DNA from: Oscillospiraceae bacterium
GTDB lineage: Bacteria > Bacillota > Clostridia > Oscillospirales > Ruminococcaceae
Direction of reading: 5' to 3'
Length of the DNA: 41,616 nt
Assembly: GCA_022768245.1 (NCBI GenBank)
Contig: JALEMR010000083.1
Span: 1 to 41,616 of the forward strand
The notes below the pieces were generated by a model. That model saw only the letters and a program-made list of their open reading frames with translations, was not told where the DNA came from and searched no databases. Of the stretch, positions 23,376 through 31,226 are shown piece by piece (position 1 is the first letter of the stretch; each line of letters starts with the position of its first letter). A program made the translations under genes and the position numbers.

Positions 23376-23951
23376 ATGTCACAGAAATTTATTGTGGAAA
23401 CCTCTGCCAGACACGTTCATGTTACGCAGAGAGATCTCGAGGCGCTCTACGGACCGGGACACGAGCTTACCAAGAAGAAGGATCTCTCTCAGCCCGGACA
23501 GTATGCCTGTGAGGAAAAGGTAGAAGTTATCGGACCCAAGGGATCGCTGAAATGTTCTATCTTAGGACCCTGCCGTGCGGCTACACAGGTCGAGCTTTCC
23601 AAGACCGACGCCCGTACAATAGGCATCACAGCACCCGTCAGAGAGAGCGGCGATACCGAGAATTCCGCAGGCTGCACCATCAAGGGACCCGCAGGCGAGA
23701 TAACCATCAATGAGGGCGTTATCGTTGCAAAGCGTCACATCCACCTGACCACGGCTGACGCTGCGGAGCTGGGCGTAAAGGATAAGGACGTTGTTTATGT
23801 CAAGGTTGATACCGAGGACAGAAGCGCTATCTTAGGCGACGTTGTCTGCCGTGTATCGGATAAGTTCGCAAGAGCAATGCACATCGACACCGACGAAGCG
23901 AATGCGATCTCCGCCACACCCACACTTGAGGGCGAAATTTTCAGAATGTGA
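23376..23951 (+). CDS. pduL: Phosphate propanoyltransferase (PduL family phosphotransacylase)
   Basis: A 191-residue PduL-type phosphotransacylase that exchanges CoA and phosphate on acetyl or propionyl groups. The zinc-binding His motifs are visible as ARHVHV near residues 11-16 and KRHIHL in the second half, with the duplicated beta-barrel layout and the LGPCRAATQVELSKTDAR segment. It lacks an N-terminal microcompartment-targeting extension and there are no pdu/eut genes nearby, so it probably serves as a cytosolic phosphotransacetylase for acetate formation, substituting for Pta. GGAGG lies 9 nt upstream of the ATG. Single-gene transcript. Confidence 0.93.
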   Translation: MSQKFIVETSARHVHVTQRDLEALYGPGHELTKKKDLSQPGQYACEEKVEVIGPKGSLKCSILGPCRAATQVELSKTDARTIGITAPVRESGDTENSAGCTIKGPAGEITINEGVIVAKRHIHLTTADAAELGVKDKDVVYVKVDTEDRSAILGDVVCRVSDKFARAMHIDTDEANAISATPTLEGEIFRM

Positions 23952-23970
23952 TCTTCCTGATACATACAAA

Positions 23971-24000
23971 AACGGACTGCTTTCGGGCGGTCCGTTTTTT
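23971..24000. terminator. Terminator after pduL
   Basis: Stem AACGGACTGC/GCGGTCCGTT with one T-G pair and a TTTCGG loop, followed by TTTT; upstream A residues let it also act on the minus strand for the convergent hydrogenase-like gene. Confidence 0.88.
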
Positions 24001-24015
24001 GATGATATGAAGCGG

Positions 24016-25713
24016 TCAGAATTCCGCATACTTGTCCTCGCGGCTTGCGTCGTAAACGGTGACGTTAAGCTCTTCGGAAAGGGCGGTAAGCTCTGCGATG
24101 ATGCTCTCCATATCCTCCGACGACCTGTAGGTATTCTTGATGTTGGTCTCCAGCAGATGAAGTCCCGAGGATATCTTTTCAAGCACGTTCGTCAGAGAAG
24201 CGATGGCGTTTACGTCCATGTAGTCCTTTTTCTTGGTGAGATTTATGATGTTGTCCAGCAGAGTGATTATCGCTGCGCACATATCGCCGACCTCAACGTT
24301 TGCTCCGCTGATGACCCCGATCTTCTCCCGCATTGAAAGAATATTATCAAAAAGCCTGTCGGAATAGCTTCTGCACTCCGCAGCCACTGTGCCGAGCCTT
24401 TCGGTGATATCGTTTTCTCCGACGGAGCTGTCCGAGGAAAAGCCCGAATTCATCATGCAGCCCTCGGGGACGTCAATTCCTCTGCATACAGCCTCCGCCA
24501 GCTTTCGGCAGGTATTTCTCCCGCAGGCTCCGCAGTCGGGCTCCGAAGTCTTTCCTATCCTCTGAAGTATCTTGTCCGAGCTTTCCTTCGGAACAGCGTG
24601 TATTTCTTCGGCTGCGGGGAATATCCTCAGGAAGCTGTCGGGGGAGAGCACCTCGTCGAATTTTTTGAACAGCTTGTCATCGTTTGTGCGGAGGACGCTG
24701 CTTTTTTTCTTTTTCAGATAATCGTACAATGCCTCGGAGGAATACATATCCTCGTCAAAGACCGCGCCGAAGTCGTAATCCCCGCCTATGCAGCCGTTTT
24801 TGCAGGACATGGCGCAGAACAGCTGCGGACGGCGTTCCTCGGCGATATCCTCATAGCAGTCCAGCTCGCGGGATATCCTTTCCATGCCCGCGGAGGAACA
24901 GACCCTTATCTTTTCATTGAAGAGACGCAGTATTTCTCTTTCGCCCGAAGGACGGAAATAGACCGGTCCGAACTGACCGGGCTTGTCATCGAATGGATGT
25001 GTATCATCGTCGGTGGTATTCTTATCGATGCGGATATGCTTCCTGTCGAAATATTCCGTAAGCTTGTCAAAGGTGAGGGTATAGTCCGCGTATTCATTGC
25101 CGGCGAACTCCGATATCTTTGCTGTGCAGGGAACAAGTATGCCGACAGCGCCGTCGCGGCGGAGATAGTTTCTGAGATAGACCGCCTCGCATATCTCGGG
25201 GCTGAAAACAGGGGAGAGATATTTTGCCAGCGAAGGCTTGTACATGTAAATATAGTTTACGACGGCGGGGCAATCGGCAGATATCATATTCCCCGCCTTG
25301 TTCTGTTCGATAACGCGCAGAGCAGCCCATACTGCGATATCTGCGCCGAAGGAGGCATCATAGATGCTCACGCCCTGATCTTTGAAATAATCGAGTATCT
25401 TTTTCCATTTGTCGGGGAAGGCTTTTTTTATGGCAGGAGATACCACCAGAGCGGCGCGGTGCTTTTTTATGTAGTGCATATAAGCAGAGGTATCGTCGGT
25501 GTAATATCTTGCGTCTTTCGGACAGGCGGATATGCAGGCTCCGCAGGCGATGCATTTATCGGGAACAACCTCGGTGACAAAGCCTCCCTCGGAGGTGGTT
25601 CTGACAATATTGGCGCTGTCGGCGGGGCATATCTTCAGACAAGCCCGACAGCCGACGCATTTTTCGGGGTCTGCCGTTATTATTCTGTTCAAGGTCTTTC
25701 GCTCCGATCCCAT
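24016..25713 (-). CDS. Putative sensory [FeFe]-hydrogenase-like iron-sulfur protein
   Basis: A 565-residue protein. Residues 19-64 hold two [4Fe-4S] ferredoxin motifs (CVGCRACLKIC and CIACGACISAC). An [FeFe]-hydrogenase H-domain follows with divergent cluster motifs: L1 ADCPAVV (Cys148), L2 VPCTAK (Cys195) and L3 MSCKNGCIGG (Cys304, Cys308). Next is an extra Fe-S motif, CGACGRNTCRKLAEAVC to EGC (Cys394-419). The C-terminal 130 residues are predicted helical and coiled-coil-like. This layout resembles group C/D putative sensory hydrogenases rather than the fermentative HydA. No kinase or phosphatase partner is adjacent. It has its own promoter. Confidence 0.78.
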   Translation of the reverse strand: MGSERKTLNRIITADPEKCVGCRACLKICPADSANIVRTTSEGGFVTEVVPDKCIACGACISACPKDARYYTDDTSAYMHYIKKHRAALVVSPAIKKAFPDKWKKILDYFKDQGVSIYDASFGADIAVWAALRVIEQNKAGNMISADCPAVVNYIYMYKPSLAKYLSPVFSPEICEAVYLRNYLRRDGAVGILVPCTAKISEFAGNEYADYTLTFDKLTEYFDRKHIRIDKNTTDDDTHPFDDKPGQFGPVYFRPSGEREILRLFNEKIRVCSSAGMERISRELDCYEDIAEERRPQLFCAMSCKNGCIGGDYDFGAVFDEDMYSSEALYDYLKKKKSSVLRTNDDKLFKKFDEVLSPDSFLRIFPAAEEIHAVPKESSDKILQRIGKTSEPDCGACGRNTCRKLAEAVCRGIDVPEGCMMNSGFSSDSSVGENDITERLGTVAAECRSYSDRLFDNILSMREKIGVISGANVEVGDMCAAIITLLDNIINLTKKKDYMDVNAIASLTNVLEKISSGLHLLETNIKNTYRSSEDMESIIAELTALSEELNVTVYDASREDKYAEF

Positions 25714-25766
25714 ATTTTTGATGATTCATCTCAATGATAGTACGCTCAAAATTTTTCCATATTACC

Positions 25767-25795
25767 ATTATACAGTATTTGTACGAAAAATGCAA
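25767..25795 (-). promoter_or_regulatory. Promoter of the hydrogenase-like gene
   Basis: Minus strand: -35 TTGCAT (25795-25790), 17-bp spacer, -10 TATAAT (25772-25767). The divergent cysE promoter lies about 75 bp away; nothing else is seen in 25714-25997. Confidence 0.75.
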
Positions 25796-25872
25796 GTAAT
25801 TATCGCCTGATTTTTACAAAAAATAAACCGAACAAAAAACCGTCTGTTTTTTGTGGATATTGAAAATTTCTA

Positions 25873-25901
25873 TTGCAATTTCGGACAGGATATGATATAA
25901 T
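25873..25901 (+). promoter_or_regulatory. Promoter of cysE-cysS
   Basis: -35 TTGCAA (25873-25878), 17-bp spacer, -10 TATAAT (25896-25901) with extended TG. The leader is about 90 nt with no T-box or S-box features. Confidence 0.8.
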
Positions 25902-25997
25902 TATATAGTATCTACAAAATAGCTGTTTTTACATAACGGCATATAATATAGTATATACCGCATTGCTTTTAAAATAAACTGCGAAAGGAAGGTTAGT

Positions 25998-26651
25998 GTG
26001 AAGCAGTCTTTGAAAGAAATGTTCAGGGAGGAGATAGCGTCGGTGAAGCGGCGCGATCCTGCCGCACGGAATGCCTTTGAGATAGTTCTGACCTATTCGG
26101 GACTTCATGCCGTGCTTGCTTATCGTGTATCCCATAAATTATATACAGAAAAGCTTTTTACCCTTGCAAGGATAGTATCCCAGCTGGCAAGATTTTTCAC
26201 GGGCATCGAGATACACCCGGGAGCAAAGATCGGCAGGGGACTGTTCATAGATCACGGAATGGGCGTAGTCATCGGAGAGACTACCGAGATAGGCGATAAC
26301 TGTCTGCTCTATCAGGGAGTCACCCTCGGAGGAACGGGCAAGGATAAGGGAAAGCGTCACCCCACTCTCGGAAATAACGTCATGGTGGGCGCAGGCGCTA
26401 AGGTGCTTGGACCCATAACTATCGGAGATAATGTAAAGGTCGCCGCAAATGCGGTGGTGCTGAATAACATCCCCTCCGACTGTACCGCAGTGGGCGTTCC
26501 CGCAAGAGTAGTCCGCAGAAAGGGCAAGCGTGTGAATGCCTGCGACGAGCTGGATCAGATACACATTCCCGATCCCGTTGCACAGGAGCTGTGCAGACAG
26601 CTTGTCAAGATCAGAGATCTGGAAAAGCGCATTAAAAATCTGGAAAAATAA
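25998..26651 (+). CDS. cysE: Serine O-acetyltransferase
   Basis: CysE acetylates L-serine with acetyl-CoA, the first step of cysteine synthesis. The 217 residues have an N-terminal helical domain ([22 protein letters not shown]) and the left-handed beta-helix: [31 protein letters not shown], then [19 protein letters not shown] and the catalytic-type His residues. The start is GTG at 25998, 6 nt after GAAAGGAAGG. The tail ends in a short coiled coil. cysS follows after 17 bp, as in the gltX-cysE-cysS cluster of Bacillus; cysK is not here. Confidence 0.96.
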   Translation: MKQSLKEMFREEIASVKRRDPAARNAFEIVLTYSGLHAVLAYRVSHKLYTEKLFTLARIVSQLARFFTGIEIHPGAKIGRGLFIDHGMGVVIGETTEIGDNCLLYQGVTLGGTGKDKGKRHPTLGNNVMVGAGAKVLGPITIGDNVKVAANAVVLNNIPSDCTAVGVPARVVRRKGKRVNACDELDQIHIPDPVAQELCRQLVKIRDLEKRIKNLEK

Positions 26652-26668
26652 AGGAAAGGATAATATAT

Positions 26669-28078
26669 ATGAAGCTTTATAATTCGCTCTCTCACGAGAA
26701 GGAAGAGTTTGTCCCCCGCACCGAAGGAAAGGTCAGCATGTACACCTGCGGTCCTACGGTATATCATTATGCGCATATCGGAAATCTGCGCAGCTATATC
26801 ATGGAGGACGTACTGGAGAAATATCTCCGATTTACGGGACTTGACGTTCACCGCGTCATGAACATCACCGATGTGGGACATCTCACCAGCGACGGCGATA
26901 CGGGCGACGATAAAATGCTCAAGGGCGCAAAGCGGGAGCATAAGACCGTTATGGAGATAGCCGACTTTTACACCAAGGCGTTCTTTGCGGACTGCGCAAA
27001 GCTCAACATCAAGACTCCAGATACGGTACAGCCTGCCACGGGCTGCATCGGCGACTTCATCAAGGTCATTTCTTCACTCATTGAAAAGGGCTATGCATAT
27101 CAGGCGGGAGGAAATATCTACTTCGACACCTCCAAGCTGGATAAGTATTACATGTTCGGCGATATTTCCGAGGAAGACCTTGAAGTGGGCGTGCGCGAGG
27201 GCGTCGAAGAGGACGGCAACAAGCGCAATAAGGCGGATTTCGTGCTGTGGTTCACCAAGTCGAAGTTCGACGATCAGGAGCTTAAGTGGGACAGTCCGTG
27301 GGGAGTGGGATATCCCGGCTGGCATATTGAGTGCTCCTGCATTTCCATGAAGTATCTGGGAGAGTATCTCGATCTCCACTGCGGAGGAATAGACAACGCA
27401 TTCCCTCACCACACCAACGAGATAGCGCAGAGCGAATCCTATCTGGGACATAAATGGTGCAATTACTGGTTCCACGTTCATCATCTGAACACCGAGGGCG
27501 GCAAGATGAGCAAGTCCAAGGGAGAGTTCCTCACCGTTTCGCTGCTGGAGGAGAAGGGCTACGACCCCATTGTTTACCGTATGTTCTGTCTTAGCTCCCA
27601 CTACAGAAAATCGCTGATGTTCACGTACGACAACCTTGACAACACAGCCATCACCTATAAGAAGCTCATCGCAAGGATAGCTGCCATTAAGGACGAGGGC
27701 GATATCGACAAGGCAGAGTACGACAGATTGTACAAGGGCTTCACCGACGCCATGGATAACGACCTGAACACTGCGCAGGCGCTTACCGCGCTGTACGACG
27801 TGCTCAAATCCGATGCAAGCGGAAAGACAAAGCTCGCGCTTATCGCAGAGTTTGACAAGGTGCTCTCGCTGAATCTGATATCCGCAGCGGAAAAGCTTAA
27901 GGCAAGCGAGAATGCGCAGGAGGATATCCCCGCAGAGGTAGCGGAGCTTATCGAACAGAGAAAGGCTGCAAGAAAGGCAAAGGATTTTGCCCTTGCGGAC
28001 AGCATACGCGATAAGATATCCGAGCTGGGCTATATTGTGGAGGAGACCCGTCAGGGAACCAAGGTCACAAAGAAGTAA
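26669..28078 (+). CDS. cysS: Cysteinyl-tRNA synthetase
   Basis: Class I aminoacyl-tRNA synthetase that charges tRNA-Cys. The 469 residues include the zinc/cysteine site CGPTVY, the HIGH-type motif HYAHIGNLR, zinc ligands in HIECS and HCGGIDNAFPHHTNE, and KMSKSKGEFLTV. The C-terminal helical anticodon domain is complete. ATG 26669 follows AAAGGAAAGGA. Pairing with cysE places cysteine supply and its use in one transcript. A strong terminator follows. Confidence 0.98.
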   Translation: MKLYNSLSHEKEEFVPRTEGKVSMYTCGPTVYHYAHIGNLRSYIMEDVLEKYLRFTGLDVHRVMNITDVGHLTSDGDTGDDKMLKGAKREHKTVMEIADFYTKAFFADCAKLNIKTPDTVQPATGCIGDFIKVISSLIEKGYAYQAGGNIYFDTSKLDKYYMFGDISEEDLEVGVREGVEEDGNKRNKADFVLWFTKSKFDDQELKWDSPWGVGYPGWHIECSCISMKYLGEYLDLHCGGIDNAFPHHTNEIAQSESYLGHKWCNYWFHVHHLNTEGGKMSKSKGEFLTVSLLEEKGYDPIVYRMFCLSSHYRKSLMFTYDNLDNTAITYKKLIARIAAIKDEGDIDKAEYDRLYKGFTDAMDNDLNTAQALTALYDVLKSDASGKTKLALIAEFDKVLSLNLISAAEKLKASENAQEDIPAEVAELIEQRKAARKAKDFALADSIRDKISELGYIVEETRQGTKVTKK

Positions 28079-28091
28079 AATAATGTAAAAC

Positions 28092-28126
28092 AGCCGTCTG
28101 TTCCGAATTTGGAGCAGACGGCTTTC
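28092..28126 (+). terminator. Terminator after cysS
   Basis: A 13-bp stem: AGCCGTCTG/CAGACGGCT extended inward by TTCC/GGAG with one T-G pair, 6-nt loop, followed by TTTC. Confidence 0.85.
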
Positions 28127-28202
28127 TTGATAATAGTAACAAAAGCTTATGATATTCATATGATAATATAAAGCCCCGAATTATTGATAAAGGAGTTTTT
28201 GT

Positions 28203-28751
28203 ATGAACAGATCATGTGAATGTGAAGGTCGGGAGATATTCGCTAAAATGCGTCTGCTGTGGTCGCAGCACGTTTATTGGATCCGCTTTTTCATCATAAG
28301 CACAGCGGAATGTCTTGGAGACCTGAAGTGCGTTACCGACAAGCTCATGGAAAATCCCTGTGATTTTGCCGAAGCGCTGAAGATATTCTGCACCGACGAG
28401 GAAGCGGATAAGTTCTGTAAGCTGATGACGGAGCATCTGCAGATAGCAGGGGAGCTTGTCAACGCCGATATGGAAAAGGACATCTGCAAAGCCGACAAGC
28501 TGCGCAGGAAATGGTATAAGAACGCAGACGAGATCGCCGCATTTTTAGGCTGTCTCGATCCCTGTCATAACGAGCAGCAGTGGCGGGTGATGATGAGAGA
28601 ACATCTGCGCATGACCGAGAGAGAAGCGGCGCTGCGGCTGTCGAAGGAATACTGCAGCGACATAAGGATGTTTGATTCCGTGGAAAAGGGTGCCCTTGAA
28701 ATGGCTGACTGCATGGCAGAGGGACTCTTCCGGCGTTTTTGCTGCAAATAG
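28203..28751 (+). CDS. Helical protein of unknown function (clostridial family)
   Basis: A 182-residue, probably all-helical cytosolic protein. Features: LLWSQHVYWIRFFIISTAECLGDLK near the N-terminus, EHLQIAGELVNA in the middle, KWYKNADEIAAFLG, and REHLRMTEREAALRLSKE. Regularly spaced His and Glu residues in four likely helices recall hemerythrin- or ferritin-type bundles, which suggests possible metal binding, but this is inference. Similar proteins are, from memory, sometimes labelled acetylglutamate kinase or glycosyltransferase; no kinase or transferase motif is visible here. Ribosome binding site AAAGGAG; single-gene unit ending in TAG before a terminator. Confidence 0.6.
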   Translation: MNRSCECEGREIFAKMRLLWSQHVYWIRFFIISTAECLGDLKCVTDKLMENPCDFAEALKIFCTDEEADKFCKLMTEHLQIAGELVNADMEKDICKADKLRRKWYKNADEIAAFLGCLDPCHNEQQWRVMMREHLRMTEREAALRLSKEYCSDIRMFDSVEKGALEMADCMAEGLFRRFCCK

Positions 28752-28760
28752 TACCTATAA

Positions 28761-28800
28761 AAAATCGGTCCGCCGTATACATGGTCGGCAGACCGATTTT
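28761..28800. terminator. Bidirectional terminator between convergent genes
   Basis: Arms AAAATCGGTCCGCCG and CGGCAGACCGATTTT pair with one C/A mismatch around a 10-nt loop; A and T tracts on the flanks let it work in both directions. Confidence 0.85.
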
Positions 28801-28817
28801 ATATCATTGTTGAATTG

Positions 28818-30086
28818 TTATGACTGTGCGGGAGCAGGAGCCGAATTTTCGGCGATCTGTTCAGTCTTTTCACCGCCGGAGCCGCTGTCGTCCTTATCGC
28901 CCTTAAAGAGAAGCTTAAGAATGATAGGAGTTGCAATGGACGAGCAGATTATGAGCAGGATAACAGCTGCGAAGTATTTCTGATCTACCAGACCGATAGC
29001 AAGACCCTTTGAAGCCACGATAAGAGCTACCTCGCCGCGGGTCATCATGCCGACGCCGATCTTGAGACTGTCTCTGAAATTGAACTTTGCAAGCTTAGCA
29101 ATGGTACCGCAGCCGATGACCTTTGTGGCAAGTGCAACGACAACGAACAGAAGTGAGAATATAAGTATATCCGAAGTCATGCCGTCGAACTGTGTCTTAA
29201 GACCGATGCTTACGAAGAAGATAGGTCCGAAGATCATGTAGGAATTGATGTCCATTTTTTCTGCGACATAGTCGCTGTCCTTGATATTGCAGAGGATAAT
29301 GCCCGCCGCATATGCGCCTGTGATGTCAGCGATGCCGAATAATGCTTCTGCGCAGTATGCCATTATCATGCCGAATGCAAGACCGAGAATGGGCAGACGT
29401 CTGTGATGAGAATACTTTTTGTTGAGAAGCTTAAAGACGTTGTAAATAATGATGCCGAGAACAATAGTGAATACGAAGAAAAGCACAACGTCCAGACATA
29501 CTCTGCCGATACCCTTGGATTCTCCGCCGCCTTCGCCGGAAAGGCTCATTACGAAGGTAAGCACCACGATTCCGATAACGTCGTCGATGATAGCGGAGCT
29601 GAGGATTATCTGACCTACCTTTGATTTAAGCTTGCCAAGTTCTTTCAGCACCTGAACGGAAATTCCCACAGAGGTAGCGGTCATTATCGTGCCCATGAAC
29701 ACAGCCTCGAAGAATTCCTTTGAGCCCGCTGCAGGGATACCGCCGTAATAGAAGAACGAGAACAGCAGGAATCCGCCGATAAGAGGGACAAATACACCCA
29801 CGCATGCAATAATAAGCGAGAGCAGACCCGTGTTCAGAAGATCTTTGAGATTTGTTTCAAGTCCTGCGGAGAACATGATAAGCATAACGCCGATCTCCGC
29901 CAGATATGCTATAGCACTGTTGTTGTCGTTAAGGTTTACCAGTCCGAGAACGGACGGACCGATAAGAAGTCCTGCAATGATCTGACCTACGACCTGCGGC
30001 GCTTTCAGCTTTCTTGCAAGAAGTCCGAAAACCTCTGCCGCAAAGATCACGATGGCAAGATCCTTGAAAATAAGATAGGTTTCCAT
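28818..30086 (-). CDS. Cation:proton antiporter, CPA2 family
   Basis: A 422-residue membrane protein with about 12 transmembrane helices, typical of monovalent cation:proton antiporter-2 (KefB/GerN/NapA-type) carriers that exchange Na+ or K+ for H+. Motifs: LKAPQVVGQIIAGLLIGPSVLG at the N-terminus, SSAIIDDVIGIVVLTFVMS with the ion-binding Asp pair, and GVGMMTRGEVALIVASKG. It ends with a hydrophilic Gly/Ser/Glu tail and no TrkA-N domain. The Shine-Dalgarno is AAAGGGG. Ion selectivity cannot be read from sequence. Confidence 0.9.
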   Translation of the reverse strand: METYLIFKDLAIVIFAAEVFGLLARKLKAPQVVGQIIAGLLIGPSVLGLVNLNDNNSAIAYLAEIGVMLIMFSAGLETNLKDLLNTGLLSLIIACVGVFVPLIGGFLLFSFFYYGGIPAAGSKEFFEAVFMGTIMTATSVGISVQVLKELGKLKSKVGQIILSSAIIDDVIGIVVLTFVMSLSGEGGGESKGIGRVCLDVVLFFVFTIVLGIIIYNVFKLLNKKYSHHRRLPILGLAFGMIMAYCAEALFGIADITGAYAAGIILCNIKDSDYVAEKMDINSYMIFGPIFFVSIGLKTQFDGMTSDILIFSLLFVVVALATKVIGCGTIAKLAKFNFRDSLKIGVGMMTRGEVALIVASKGLAIGLVDQKYFAAVILLIICSSIATPIILKLLFKGDKDDSGSGGEKTEQIAENSAPAPAQS

Positions 30087-30371
30087 ATACTTTCCCCTTT
30101 TCTCAAATTTTATGTAATATTATAGATGACAAATCTTAACGAAGTATGAATAAAATGAAAGATAAATGAGACATAATGATTTTTTGTAGCGCATTATAGT
30201 ATTTGTTGAAAAAAAGATGATAATTTTGTGCAGATTTTCGCATAAGAAAGGGTAAAATGCATTAAAATATCCGCCCACGCATATATATTATACGCAGGTC
30301 AGAAAAAGCCTGCCACATGCCGTTCACGATAACTCGGCATGAAATAAATATGGGGAAAGGGCGGAAAAAGT

Positions 30372-30659
30372 ATGTTTGAATATCTACCCGAAGCAGAGGG
30401 TGTATCGGCTGAGTGCAGGGAAAAGCCCGATAAAAAGCCGCTCCTTGTAAAGCTTGCATTATTCCGTGTTATAGCCGCTCTTGTGATACTTGCGGCGCTG
30501 CTGCTTTTCCGCATGATCAGCCCGCAGGGTGCGGAGAAGGTGTCGGAGGAATTCGGTGATTCAACAGATTCACAGACCGCAGCCGATAAGCTCATCTCAG
30601 AAGCCGCAGAGTGGTTCATGGTATTTATCGAGCGTCTCCCGTCGGAGGGCGGGGACTGA
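30372..30659 (+). CDS. Small single-pass membrane protein upstream of the SpoIVFB-like protease
   Basis: A 95-residue protein with a basic segment (REKPDKKPLLVK), one transmembrane helix near residues 27-48 (LALFRVIAALVILAALLLF) and an acidic outer or lumenal tail of about 45 residues. It ends one base before the protease start, so the two are translationally coupled. By position it could be a partner or inhibitor like SpoIVFA of B. subtilis, but no M23/LytM domain or sequence similarity is evident. The ATG has GGAAAGGG upstream. The 285 bp before it (30087-30371) are AT-rich and hold no feature I can support. Confidence 0.55.
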   Translation: MFEYLPEAEGVSAECREKPDKKPLLVKLALFRVIAALVILAALLLFRMISPQGAEKVSEEFGDSTDSQTAADKLISEAAEWFMVFIERLPSEGGD

Positions 30660-30660
30660 A

Positions 30661-31224
30661 ATGATAGAGCTGAGATTTTATGGCGTGAGGATAAGAGTCT
30701 GCTTCGGATTTCTGTTCATCAACGCCCTGATGACGCTGTTTTCGGGGAATATCGCAGTGCTTGCTCTGTGTGCCTGTCTGCTGCATGAGCTGGGACACAT
30801 GGCGGTCATGAAGCTTTTCGGTCAGAAGATATACTCCGTGACATTTTACGGCGCAGGCGTGAAGATATCCCCGAAAAAGGGCACAATACTTACAAAATGG
30901 CGTGAAGCCGCGGTGCTGTGTGCAGGCTGCGGGGTAAATGCGCTGCTGTTCATGTTATTCGGGTGTTCGCCCTTCGGACTTATCAATCTGTTCCTCTGCG
31001 TGTTCAATATGCTCCCCGCGGGAGGGCTTGACGGTGGACGTCTGTTAAAGCTGTTTCTGGAGGAATCGGATAAGATAAGCCTGCGGACGGCGGAGTATAT
31101 CTGCCGTGCCGCAGGCTGTATCACAGCTGTTTTGCTGCCGTTTGCCGCATATTGTGCGGATATGAGGAACATCACCGTGATAATTGCGGCGGCGTTCATG
31201 CTGATATCGGCGCTGTTTCGGTAG
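30661..31224 (+). CDS. M50 family site-2 protease, SpoIVFB-like
   Basis: A 187-residue intramembrane metalloprotease. The zinc motif HELGH is near residues 42-46 inside a hydrophobic segment, and the third ligand lies in NMLPAGGLDGGR near residue 120. About six hydrophobic segments are present. SpoIVFB of B. subtilis cleaves pro-sigma-K in the forespore-engulfing membrane; the small size and absence of PDZ or CBS domains fit this short group. ATG 30661 directly follows the stop of the small membrane protein gene. Whether the organism sporulates cannot be judged here. Confidence 0.85.
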   Translation: MIELRFYGVRIRVCFGFLFINALMTLFSGNIAVLALCACLLHELGHMAVMKLFGQKIYSVTFYGAGVKISPKKGTILTKWREAAVLCAGCGVNALLFMLFGCSPFGLINLFLCVFNMLPAGGLDGGRLLKLFLEESDKISLRTAEYICRAAGCITAVLLPFAAYCADMRNITVIIAAAFMLISALFR

Positions 31225-31226
31225 TA

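Noticed and set aside
24598-25737. A 379-residue open frame on the plus strand
   Set aside because: Antisense of the hydrogenase-like gene, whose Fe-S motifs are unmistakable in the other direction.
25902-25997. T-box or other riboswitch before cysE-cysS
   Set aside because: The leader is only about 90 nt, with no T-box sequence, specifier loop or terminator.
27074-28159. A 361-residue open frame on the minus strand
   Set aside because: Antisense of cysS; no start signals or domain.
30087-30371. A gene or structured RNA in the gap before the small membrane protein
   Set aside because: AT-rich with only weak promoter-like hexamers at poor spacing and short imperfect stems; nothing reaches a level I can support.
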